Assembly (NCBI GenBank): GCA_037042915.1
Contig: CM073194.1
Location: 1,922,001 to 1,986,000 of the forward strand
Source of the DNA: Auricularia sp. M13
Lineage: Eukaryota; Basidiomycota; Agaricomycetes; Auriculariales; Auriculariaceae
Reading direction: 5' to 3'
Length of the DNA: 64,000 bases
Both the position numbers and the translations under genes were made by a program. Each line of letters begins with the position of its first letter. Within the stretch, counting starts at the first letter, position 1. Under the pieces are notes generated by a model, which searched no databases, was not told the DNA's origin, and was given only the letters and a program-made list of their open reading frames with translations. Below, piece by piece: positions 1 through 10,676 of this stretch.

Positions 1-2
1 AG

Positions 3-1037
3 CCTTGCCCACTGGCCTTCTGGTCAGGCACTCAGCCAACGAGGACCCCTCCAGACCCATACGGTCGTCAAATCCGAAAGCTCATTCCATCACCGGCTCC
101 TGATCTCTCCCCTTCATCAGAGCCCGGTCATCCGCGGCGAGACCACCCCCCCACAAGCCCTACTCGCCGAACGCGCCTGCTGCGCGTCCCCACCCCTCGG
201 TCAACCTCTAAACCTCCCACGGCCGACCCCTCTCTCCAGAACCTCACCCTCCGCGCATCCCGAGAGCAAGTTCCCCCCCGTGGTGCGCGCGGCGCATCCA
301 CATCATCTTCCTCGGATCGTGACCCCCATCATCCCCACGCATCAACGCTTACGACACATACACCATATAATCCGGATCGGCCGCCAGACCGACGCCTCTT
401 TCCCCCTTTTCCCCGACACGCCCCTTTGTTCGGACCGAACGCTCACAAAATGTCCCAGTACGACGAGACCATAGTTAACCCTCAATACATACCGGCGGCA
501 GTCCTGGATCACCGCGTACACCGAGGAGTTCCCCAGTATCTCGTCCAATGGATGGGCTTTCCCCCCGAGAACGCTAGCTGGCAACTGGCCGCCGACCTGG
601 ACGGAACCGGACTCGTGGAGGAGTACCACGCCGAACCACCGGAGCCAAATGAGGACCAAGGCGCCGCACAGGACCTGGACCAGGATGCGGACATGGACCT
701 CGGCGAGGACTTTGGCGACGGATCCCAAGAACTGTTCGGCGAATCACCCATCAGCACCGGCGAGTCACCCCTCGCCGCCGACGAGTCGCCCGAACTTGAG
801 GACGCGCGCCCGGCCACACCCCCGCTGGAGCTCATGCCCCTTCGCGCTCGTATCCGGTCGCCGGACCCGGGAGACACCCAGCTCAACATCTCCATGCTCG
901 TGGCCCCTCCCCAATCGTTCTTCTGGATGCTAGACCGCTTCACTCACTACGGCCGCTTCACTGCCCCGAGACATCTCCCGCTCGATATCTCGCGTTACTG
1001 GGTACTCCCGACCGTCGTACGCAACGACAGAGGTTGA
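3..1037 (+). CDS. Chromovirus pol C-terminus with chromodomain (partial)
   Basis: Reading frame open from the window edge to the stop at 1035-1037 (344 codons visible). The first ~155 residues are a proline- and arginine-rich linker. A chromodomain follows at about residues 160-200, recognisable by YIPAAVLDHRVHRG and QYLVQWMGFPPENASW (chromo signature: aromatic cage plus W-E/N-P-E/N). After it comes an acidic stretch (EDQGAAQDLDQDADMD) and a Pro/Ser-rich tail ending in a DRFTHYGRF-like segment. In the family this domain binds methylated histone tails and steers integration. The acidic tail is longer than in many chromoviruses. The true start is upstream of the window. Confidence 0.85.
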   Translation, partial: PCPLAFWSGTQPTRTPPDPYGRQIRKLIPSPAPDLSPSSEPGHPRRDHPPTSPTRRTRLLRVPTPRSTSKPPTADPSLQNLTLRASREQVPPRGARGASTSSSSDRDPHHPHASTLTTHTPYNPDRPPDRRLFPPFPRHAPLFGPNAHKMSQYDETIVNPQYIPAAVLDHRVHRGVPQYLVQWMGFPPENASWQLAADLDGTGLVEEYHAEPPEPNEDQGAAQDLDQDADMDLGEDFGDGSQELFGESPISTGESPLAADESPELEDARPATPPLELMPLRARIRSPDPGDTQLNISMLVAPPQSFFWMLDRFTHYGRFTAPRHLPLDISRYWVLPTVVRNDRG

Positions 1038-1535
1038 CGGGCTCGCACCGAGCTAGTGGTCTTCTCGTTCCCACCTCGCCTCGGCCCTCACCTCCTCACG
1101 TCGCCTACGACGGAGCGAGCCCTCCAGGTTGTTCGGCTTACGGCGTGCCTTGTCTGGGACGTCCGCGAATATCGTTCCACGTACGCTGACGACGCCCTGG
1201 TCCTGCGGATCGCGTCCCCGGCCCGGCCCACCGTCTTTGAACGCTCCGAACGGCCGCCCCTGCCTTGTACAGTAGCACGCTTTGCGAAGCTGAAACCGCC
1301 CTTCTTTGTCGATATCTATTGGCGTACAGGTGACGCCACCCGTCGTTCCCTCCCCCTCGGCGACCATGCCAAAATCGGACCCTACCTCGGTCGGACGCCG
1401 CTTCGGTCAGATGCTCTCCGCGGTCACGGTCCCGGTCGTTTCTCATACCCCGTACTTATGCTCGTCTTTCCGCCTCTCTATTTACATATTTTACGAGCCT
1501 CCACACCACTACCCAAATCGTACCCGGACACGGTC
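1038..1535. other. Spacer between pol and the antisense ORF
   Basis: About 500 bp inside the retroelement. Open frames exist on both strands, but none resembles a known protein and the GC-rich composition favours chance frames. It may be the 3' UTR of pol and of the antisense ORF. Confidence 0.5.
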
Positions 1536-2645
1536 TTACTCCTCCATGGGTTGGCCCGCATCGACCGACTTCTCCCCTATCATGGACGCATCCCGACCCT
1601 CGGACCGTTGGACGCGTGGCAGGAACCCGGACCCGGACCCGGACGCCTCCATCGACGCAAAGCTGGGTGTCGGGCGCACATTCCCCGGCACTACCACGCC
1701 GAGGAGGGCCAGGTCGGCGCCGAAGTCAGCAAGCACACCGACAGGACCAGCCGGCGCCTCCGCCTCCACGCCCGCGGCGCCAGGGGAAGTCGGCGCGTCA
1801 GTGGGCAACCTCCCCGCCTCGTCCTCCACCGCTCGGCCGTCATTGGAGTCGGTATCGCGCTCGCTCCCGCCCGGCGACACGAGGCGCACCGTCTTATGGG
1901 CACGCCGGTCATCGACGAGCTCTTGCGTCCACTTGCGAAGGTCGCGCCTCAACGCCGAGACGGACAGCTGGAACCCCTGGACGATGCGGTCGCCCAGGAC
2001 CTCGAGGTCGGCCATGGTGGCCGTCCCCGGCGACCGAAGCCTTCGGCGCGTGCGCGACCGCGCCACTGACGAGCCGACGGTGTCCACCACGTCGTCCTGG
2101 TCCGGATCGTCCCCGTCGTCGCCGTCCACGTCAGCGTCTTGTCGCGCCCTCTTGCGTGATGTGCCCGACCGGCCGACACTGTGAGAACACCCCACGCGGG
2201 TCCGGTGGCAGCGAGCACAGGCGGTCGCCGACCCGGACACTTGTCGAAGACACGGCTTGCCGGAGCGTTCGCACTGCTCACAAGGCTGGACCCGGACGAA
2301 GGATGTCAGCGCAGGATACACCTCGGAGCAAGAGGACCTTTGGCTCGGACGCACCGTGTCAAAAGGAGGCCCAACAGCGTCCTTCTCTTCGTCGCCGGTC
2401 CCTCGCGCGCCGACGTCCGAAGGTCGCTTCGACCCAGACGCGACCGCTCCCGATGGGCCCTTGCCCTTCGCGGTCGAGGAGGTCATTCCCGCGCGGCGAA
2501 CCCCTTCCACCTTCGGCACGACGGGGAGCGAGGCTGCTGTCATGCCGAGGAGAGACGCTGCCGTCTCCAGATTGCGGGTCGCGGCGTTGCGTCGGCGCAC
2601 CTCGGCGTCAATGGCTTCCAACCGCTGGCCCGCAGACGCAAGCAC
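1536..2645 (-). CDS. Antisense Cys-motif (zinc-finger-like) ORF inside the chromovirus
   Basis: A 369-codon open frame on the strand opposite pol, lying wholly between pol and the 3' LTR. It encodes a coiled-coil-like N-terminus (QRLEAIDAEVRRRNAATRN) and then a double cysteine motif, PCEQCERSGKPC and CARCHRTRVGC, of the CxxCxxxxxxC type shared with fungal binuclear-cluster and transposon-associated proteins. A basic/acidic linker (KRARQDADVDGDDGDD) and a second helical region follow. The frame continues upstream without an ATG (…HYAADAEEEKARTV) and meets a stop near 2690. The neighbouring frame at 2690-2760 reads RVFTLHASIQRQLN, suggesting one frameshift or an unrecognised intron. The boundaries and start are therefore uncertain. 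The function is unknown; nucleic-acid binding is an inference from the Cys motif. Confidence 0.6.
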   Translation of the reverse strand: MLASAGQRLEAIDAEVRRRNAATRNLETAASLLGMTAASLPVVPKVEGVRRAGMTSSTAKGKGPSGAVASGSKRPSDVGARGTGDEEKDAVGPPFDTVRPSQRSSCSEVYPALTSFVRVQPCEQCERSGKPCLRQVSGSATACARCHRTRVGCSHSVGRSGTSRKRARQDADVDGDDGDDPDQDDVVDTVGSSVARSRTRRRLRSPGTATMADLEVLGDRIVQGFQLSVSALRRDLRKWTQELVDDRRAHKTVRLVSPGGSERDTDSNDGRAVEDEAGRLPTDAPTSPGAAGVEAEAPAGPVGVLADFGADLALLGVVVPGNVRPTPSFASMEASGSGSGFLPRVQRSEGRDASMIGEKSVDAGQPMEE

Positions 2646-3007
2646 CGTCCGCGCCTTCTCCTCCTCCGCGTCCGCGGCGTAGTGCCCGGTTCAGCTGGCG
2701 CTGGATGGAGGCATGCAGCGTGAACACCCGCTCCCTGAGGTCCCGGTTCGCCGAGAGGCTTCGCAGTCAGTCCGTCGGCGGCGGTGGGCGTCATGGGATA
2801 TCGGACGGTGACGGGAAGCGGGGAGACAAAGAGCGAGAAGTACCGCGGTTCGTGTACGGCGACGGCCGAGCCTTTCGCGGCATCTGACGCTTAGAGTTTG
2901 ATCCCGCGGCGGATGGAGCTCGGCCTGGTCACGCTATGGTCCGTCTCCCCACGCCCGATCTAACCCGCACCTCCTCTGGCTATTCCCACCTCGGCCACTG
3001 GACGGCT
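2646..3007. other. Region between the antisense ORF and the polypurine tract
   Basis: Probable 5' extension or promoter side of the antisense ORF. Fragments on the minus strand (frame near 2690-2760) look like its displaced N-terminus. Nothing else is recognised. Confidence 0.4.
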
Positions 3008-3020
3008 AGAAGGGGGGTTA
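3008..3020 (+). other. Polypurine tract (plus-strand primer)
   Basis: AGAAGGGGGG followed by TTA, directly upstream of the TG that opens the LTR. This is the expected position for the plus-strand primer of reverse transcription. Confidence 0.8.
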
Positions 3021-3502
3021 TGTTGCGGTCTTCGTCGGGTCCCTCCTCCCCTGCTGTTTCATTTCGCCGTCCCGTGGCCCTCGCATCTCGTCCGGGCGCC
3101 CAAACCCCTTGCGCCCGGCCCCGCGGCCCTTTCGTCGGCGCGTCCTAGCGGTCTCTCCGCTCGGCGAGTACCTCGGTCTCTTCCCAGGAGAAGGGCAATA
3201 CGACGGGATGTTTCTGGTTTGGTTGGGCTCTATTTATCCCGGGTTTCCTGTCTCGCCGAGGATGCCCCGGCAGTCTCTCTCGGCCTGATCTGTGGCGCCC
3301 GCGTGGCAACCAGTCGGTGGCGCAATTGGTCCGCGGACCCCCTCGGCCTTGCTTCCGTAGTATATATATACCTGGGCCGTCGCCCCTCTTGTACCTTAGG
3401 TTTGGTCTGGTCTATCATACCGCTTATCCGCGCCTCCCTCTCCCCACTCATCCCTTCCCCTCGAGCGTCGTCTCGGAGAGTGATATAGCAGTCACCGCGA
3501 CA
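3021..3502 (+). repeat. 3' long terminal repeat (482 bp)
   Basis: Starts TGTTGCGGT and ends ACCGCGACA. The two ends are inverted complements with one mismatch, the classic TG...CA termini. It is preceded by a polypurine tract and contains a TATA-like (TA)5 at 3361-3370. The bases after it (GGTCG, 3503-3507) would be one copy of a 5-bp target duplication, which cannot be confirmed without the 5' end. Confidence 0.85.
3361..3370 (+). promoter_or_regulatory. LTR TATA box
   Basis: TATATATATA in the second half of the LTR, followed by a pyrimidine-rich stretch. This is the usual U3/R promoter layout of an LTR. Confidence 0.6.
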
Positions 3503-4232
3503 GGTCGGTGGTGTATGCAGCACACTATGACAACCCCCCCCTCCCCAGAGGAACCAACTTAGGAGTTGGTGATGGGAAATTATGAGTGGGAACAACACTA
3601 TGCTGGCAGCTCAGCATCAGCAGCCTCCCACCTTGGGGCCCCTTGAGCTGTTAGTCTGATTGCATGGGCCTCTTGTATCCACTGGGTCAGAGCGTTGCTG
3701 CTCCAGCAGGAAATACAGCTAGCTGGTAGTGGGCATAGCTCAAAACACCTTCAAGTTTAGGCAATGGGCAGTTCTCAATCAGATCTGTCCATTACTTATT
3801 GGGCATTACAGGTGATCAGTTTCAATATTCAAGCAAGTGTTGGTCAGGTGGGAGCTTTTCATGTGCTGGAAGCAGGCTTCATATTCAGTAGCTGGCCAAG
3901 CCATATTCAGCTGATTTAACTCAATGCTTGCTTGAGATGGTCGGGGAAGTTGAGATGGACATCCGAGTAAGAGTTACACTGGGAAGGCCGACCTATGTTT
4001 GATTCCGGAGTTCTGATCCCGAGACCGCCTCTCGCGGCGACCGTCGTAGGCTACATCGTAATAACGGCGACGGCGCAGTAGGGTGTGGGCAGCCGGGAGC
4101 AACTGGAATGGCCGACTCGGACGCGCTGTACAGCCCGAGTGCGGCAGCGGAACGCGGAAACTGAACCTTGTTCCGTCCATCACCGGGTCGCTCTCATTCT
4201 CTCCTCTCCCCACCCGACTCTCCAAATAAGCA
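3503..4232. repeat. CpG-depleted block and RPL23 upstream region
   Basis: No gene seen. Between 3508 and 3941 I count one CpG in about 430 bp, while both flanks are CpG-rich; TG and CA are abundant. This is the footprint of methylated and deaminated old repeat DNA. A small inverted repeat (CCAACT...AGTTGG, 3554-3569) lies at its left edge. CpG returns at 3942, and 4000-4232 is the pyrimidine-rich promoter side of RPL23. Confidence 0.55.
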
Positions 4233-5485
<1,253 letters not shown>

Positions 5486-8400
5486 ATGGACTCTGACGCG
5501 CTCTTCTCCTTCCTGGACGACGACCGGCCCGCGGACACCAACGCCGACGCGGAAATTAGCGCGATGGACGTCGACGCCGACTCCCATGCTTCCCCGCCGC
5601 CGTCGCAGAAGAAAAAGCGCAAGTCGCCGCCGCCGGGCACGCCGCAGAGCAGCGCAGACGCGAAGAAGCCGCGGCTGGCGACGCCGGTCGAGGTCGTGAA
5701 CCCGGTCGTGCTGGACGAGTTCGAGACGACGGCGAAGCGCGAGGTCGCCGCGAGCGCCGGCCTGACGGGCGCCGTCGAGCCTGACCAGCGGCTCGAGCTC
5801 AGACACCAGGTGCGTTGCTGCCTCCTCGCTCTTCTCTCAGCACGGCGCGCTGGGAGCTCGACAACGCTGGCTACCGACAGCCTGGCTGCTGGCTGCTCAG
5901 ATATCCGCTGGCATGGTGTTCGCCAGCCACGCCTCCATGCCGCCGTGCATCGTGAGCTTGGAACCGCCAGCCCGTGTGTTAATTGCGCACTGCGGAAGGC
6001 TCAGCACCAAGCTGCGCGGGACCGGTGCGGCAGCCAGCTTGAAGATTGGCGGTTTTGCTGCAGTCCCTCTGGACGCTGGTCGAGCGCAGCGCGCATACGT
6101 GCGCCCCAGACCAGTCACCTAGAGCTCAGCTTTACGCTCACTCATGCGACGCCCTGCCATTCTCTGCCTCGCGCTCGTTCACCCACCCATCCTCTCTCTC
6201 TCCCCCTCCCTCCCTTCCTCACTAACCTCCCCACCCCTTCCAGGTCCGCCACCAAGTAGCCGTCCCCCCCGGGTACGCCTACATCCCGATCTCGCAGCAC
6301 GTGCCAAGCGCGAACCCCGCGCGCGTGTACCCGTTCACGCTGGACCCGTTCCAGCAGGTCGCGATCCACGCGATCGAGCGCACCGAGTCCGTGCTCGTCT
6401 CCGCGCACACGAGCGCCGGCAAGACCGTCGTCGCCGAGTATGCTATTGCGCAGTGTTTGCGGAATAAGCAGAGGGTCATTTATACGAGTCCGATTAAGGT
6501 GCGTTCCTTTTGGATGTTTTTTTTTTTTACTTGCGTTCCCGGTCCTCCCGCTTTGGAGGCACGTTGCGCGCGCTTCCAGTCGTATGCGCTCTCCATGAGC
6601 CGCTTTAGGACGCGCGCGTCTCAGTTTCCAGACAACACATACATGCGTTTCTTTGCCAACTGCGATTTCCGTGCAGCGCGCGAGAGGGCGCGGTCGCACG
6701 CACGCACGTCCACCAACCTCTTGTGCGCCCTGCGGCACTGGCGGTGGGAAACACGACGCGCCGCTTCCTCTCCATGCTCGCGGCTTGCATTGCCCAGACC
6801 ATGTGTTTCGCTGCCTCCCTCCGCACTTGAACCCGCCGACGCTCGGTGCGCGCTTCCAGCCCCAGGCGATCGCGTGTGCCGGCGCCATCCTGCTCGTCCT
6901 TTGCGGAGGGGCGCGGCGACGGCGAGCAGGACTTCGAGTGCGCGCAGATGCTCGTCTTTTGTTCTTTTTCGCGCGCGGGCCCGGCAGGCTCTTGTTCTCC
7001 CACCGCCAGTCAACCATCTCCCACCGCCGCTGTTCTCGCGCCCTGGTGCGGCTCGCTCTTACTGCCCTTTCACCTCCTCCCCCCTCTCCAGCCAGTGTTT
7101 ACCATGGCCGACGCGTGCAACGTCCTCCCTCCCTCATGCGCCCGCTTCATATTTCATTCCATTTCCTCTCCTGCGGACTTTACACTGCAGCCTTGCTTGT
7201 TTGTTATTCTGCGTCGAGACGCGTGGACTTGGGACGCGGTTGGCTGGCGAACACGCAGCGACGCAACCGACGAGCGCATTGTCGCCTTCGGCTGCTGGCC
7301 ATCTCGTCTCATGCTTTGTGAATGGCGGTCAGCTGTACCGCCGTGCAGTCCTGTGTTCTGGCCACCGGCGCGCGACCGTCGTTCCTTCGGCAAAGCGAAA
7401 TTTCGCGCGCTCGTTCGTGCCTTCTGCGTCGCCCATTCGCTCTCCTCGCGTTTCCCGGCGCCATCCTTCAGCGCGACTGACCTTGCCTTGCGCCTCCCGT
7501 TTTCCAGGCACTCAGCAACCAAAAGTACCGCGAGTTCAAGGCCGAGTTTGGCGACGTCGGGCTGATGACGGGCGACATCACCATCGAGCCCTCGTCCTCC
7601 TGCCTCGTCATGACGACCGAAGTACGTCCCCACCTCTTCACCGCGTCCCCATCCACATCCGCATCCACACCGCTAACAGTGAGCCATAAGATTCTGCGCT
7701 CGATGCTGTACCGGCGCTCGGACGTCATCGCCGAAGTAGGCTGGATCATCTTCGACGAGATCCACTGGATGCGGGACGCCGACCGCGGGGTGGTGTGGGA
7801 GGAGACGATCATCCTGCTCCCGCACAGCGTGCACCACGTCTTCCTCTCCGCGACGATCCCCAACGCGATGGAGTTTGCCGAGTGGGTGTGCAAGATCCAC
7901 GGCCAGCCGTGCCATGTCGTCTACACCGACTTCCGCCCCACGCCGCTGCAGCATTACCTCTTCCCGCAAGGAGGGGAGGGTATTTATCTCGTGGTGAATG
8001 AGAAGGGCGAGTTCCGGGAGGACAATTTTCAGAAGGCTATGGGCATGTTGGTTGAGAAGGGCGGGGAGGACCCCGCGAGCGCGACTAGTGGCAGGAATAA
8101 GAAGGGCAAGACGCGGAAGGGCGGGGATGCGAAGAAGAGTGCGTGTGCTTTTTGCGTTCCCCTTGTTTTTTTTTTCTTTTTTTGTGTTAAAGCTGACGAC
8201 TTTGCAGGCGGGTCGGACATCAGCAAGATCGTCAAGATGATCCTGCTGAAGAACTACCACCCGGTCATCATCTTCGCCTTCTCGAAACGCGACTGCGAGG
8301 GCCTCGCGCTCAACATGTCCAAGGTGGAGATCAACACGGCGGAGGAGCAGGACATGGTGCACACCATCTTCACGAACGCGATCGACAACCTCGCCGAGGC

Positions 8401-10392
8401 CGACCGCGCGCTCCCGCAGATCGCGCAGATCCTCCCGCTGCTCAAGCGCGGCATCGGGATCCACCACGGCGGGCTGCTGCCCATCCTCAAGGAGGTCATC
8501 GAGATCCTCTTCCAGGAGGGCCTCATCAAGGTGCTCTTCGCGACCGAGACGTTCAGCATCGGCCTCAACATGCCCGCGAAGACCGTCGTCTTCACCAGCG
8601 TGCGCAAGTTCGACGGGCGCGATTTCCGCAACTTGTCTGGGGGGGAGTATATCCAGATGAGCGGGCGCGCGGGGCGGCGCGGGCTGGACGAGCGCGGCGT
8701 GGTGATCATGATGTGCGACGAGCAGCTGGAGCCGGCCTCGGCGAAGGCGATGGTCAAGGGCGAGGCGGACCGCTTGAACTCGGCGTTCCATTTGAGCTAC
8801 AACATGATCCTCAACTTGATGCGCGTCGAGGGCGTCAGTCCCGAGTTCATGCTCGAGCGCTGTTTCTTCCAGTTCCAGACGACGGCGGAGGTGCCCAAGT
8901 TGGAGAAGGGTGCGCATGCCTTTCTTTCTATTGGAGTATTTTGGTGCTGAATGGGTCATCGGGGTGTAGAGCTGCGCGAAGCGCAGGAGGCGGAAAAGAA
9001 GCTCGTCGTTGAGGACGAGGAGCTCATCAAGGACTACTACGAGCTGCGACAACAACTCGACCTGCTGCACAATGACTTCCGCAGCGTCATCACGCACCCG
9101 ACATACTGCCTGCCCTTCCTCCAGGTCGGCCGCTTGGTAAAGGTCGTGCACGAGGACATGGACTTCGGCTGGGGCGTCGTCATCAACTACCAGAAGCGTC
9201 TCCCGCCGAAAGGCAAGTCCGCGCCGGCGCCGGAGTCCGTCCCGCCGCAGAGCCAGTACGTCGTGGACGTGCTGCTGAACTGCGCGAGCGGGACGGCGAT
9301 CGGCAAGGACGCGCGGAGCGGCGCGAGCGCGACGCCGGCCGGCGTGCGGCCGTGCGGCGAGGACGGCAAGGGCGAGCCGGTGGTCGTGCCCGTGCTGCTC
9401 TCGACGCTCGACGCGATTGCGTCCCTGCGCATCCACCTGCCGAAGGACCTGCGGCCGCGCGAGGCGCGCGACACGGCGTGGCGCGCGGTGCGCGAGGTGC
9501 AGCGGCGCTTCCCGCAGGGCATCGGGCTGCTCGACCCCGTGGCGAACATGGGCATCAAGGACGACAAGTTCCAGAAGCTGCTCGACAAGACGAAGCTGCT
9601 CGAGGCGCGGCTCTTTGCGAACGCGCTGCACGGGACGGAGCGCCTGCCGCGGCTGTACGCCGCGTACGCGCGCAAGGTCGCCGCGGGCGAGCGCGTCAAG
9701 GCCGCGCGGCGCAGGGTGCAGCAGGCGACGGACGTCACGCAGCTCGAGGAGCTCAAGGGCCGCAAGCGCGTGCTGCGCCGGCTCGGCTTCACGGACACGA
9801 ACGACATCGTCGCCACCAAGGGCCGCGTCGCGTGCGAGATCAGCACCGGCGACGAGCTGCTGCTCACCGAGCTCGTGTTCAACGGCGTCTTCAACACGCT
9901 CGAGCCGGAGCACTGCGCCGCGCTGCTCAGCTGCTTCGTCTTCGACGAGAAGAGCGAGCAGCAGACGAAGCTGCGCGAGGAGCTCGCCGCGCCGCTGCGC
10001 GTGCTGCAGGAGACCGCGAAGCGCATCGCCAAGGTCGCGCGGGAGAGCAAGCTGGCGATCGTCGAGGAGGAGTACGTGCTCTCGTTCAAGGTCGAGCTCA
10101 TGGAGTCCGTCCTGCTCTGGTGCCGCGGCGCGTCGTTTTCGGAGTTGCTCAAGGTGCGCTTACTATTCTTTCCCTTTGTGCGCTATATGACTGACGACGA
10201 GAACCACAGTTGACGGACACCTTCGAGGGCAGCTTAATCCGCGTATTTAGACGACTGCAGGAGCTGTTGCGCCAGATGACCGCTGCGGCGCGCGCGATCG
10301 GGAACGAGGAGCTGGAAGAAAAGTTCAAAAAGGCGAGCGAGATGCTCGAGCGGCCCAACTCGGTCATATTCTGCTCTTCGTTGTATCTCTAG
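5486..10392 (+). CDS. MTR4: ATP-dependent RNA helicase MTR4 (exosome/TRAMP cofactor)
   Basis: Seven exons: 5486-5809, 6244-6498, 7508-7621, 7691-8138, 8208-8909, 8970-10153, 10210-10392; 1069 aa, the normal family size. Ski2-like DExH helicase that unwinds and feeds RNA to the nuclear exosome. Seen: an acidic/basic N-terminal tail with a KKKRK patch; Walker A AHTSAGKT near residue 165; DEIH box at about 253-256; motif [11 protein letters not shown]; motif [12 protein letters not shown]; then a long insertion with the KOW/arch domain ([20 protein letters not shown]) and the C-terminal helical domain ending [19 protein letters not shown]...SSLYL, which is diagnostic for MTR4. Odd points are intron 2 (6499-7507, 1009 nt), far longer than the others, and intron 1 (434 nt). 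Confidence 0.97.
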
Positions 10393-10676
10393 CTAGTTGT
10401 CGTGCTGTCGTTATTGCGCTCTTGGATGTACTGACTACTATACGGAGTTACTCAAATTCTGAGTCTATACTCGCATTCACCCCGAGTCGGGTGGCAATCT
10501 CGCTCCGCCACTCTTCGCGTCCAACCTGCTCATAATTCAGGGAATGGGGAATCTAGCTGATCAACGAAGGTACTCCGGGTTACAACGTGGCTCGCGATCG
10601 GTATTGAACAGGCTATCGCTGTACTGTAATGGACGTCTGTACGCCGCTGTTGAAGCGGTGAAAGAACCTTCAAGCC
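10393..10676. other. Intergenic, MTR4 to FBX-1 (convergent)
   Basis: About 280 bp between two convergent genes, holding both 3' UTRs. Nothing else seen. Confidence 0.5.

Larger units (their letters stand above)
1..3502 (+). mobile_element. Ty3/Gypsy chromovirus, 3' portion
   Basis: LTR retrotransposon that begins upstream of the window. Seen here, in order: an open pol C-terminus with a chromodomain (3-1037), about 2 kb containing an antisense ORF (1536-2645), a polypurine tract (3008-3017) and a complete 3' LTR (3021-3502). A chromodomain after integrase defines chromoviruses, which use it to target histone-marked chromatin. The pol frame is open over its whole visible length and the region is rich in CpG, so the copy looks recent or little mutated. 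The 5' LTR, gag, protease, RT and integrase core lie outside the window, so activity cannot be judged. Confidence 0.85.

Noticed and set aside
6301-7689. Long plus-strand frame running through MTR4 intron 2
   Set aside because: The intron's length is not a multiple of three relative to exon 3 and the conserved protein [15 protein letters not shown] requires splicing. The open frame comes from few stops in GC-rich DNA.
7673-9913. 746-codon minus-strand open frame
   Set aside because: It is the shadow of the GC-rich MTR4 exons; composition is Arg/His/Leu/Ala-rich and it has no domain.
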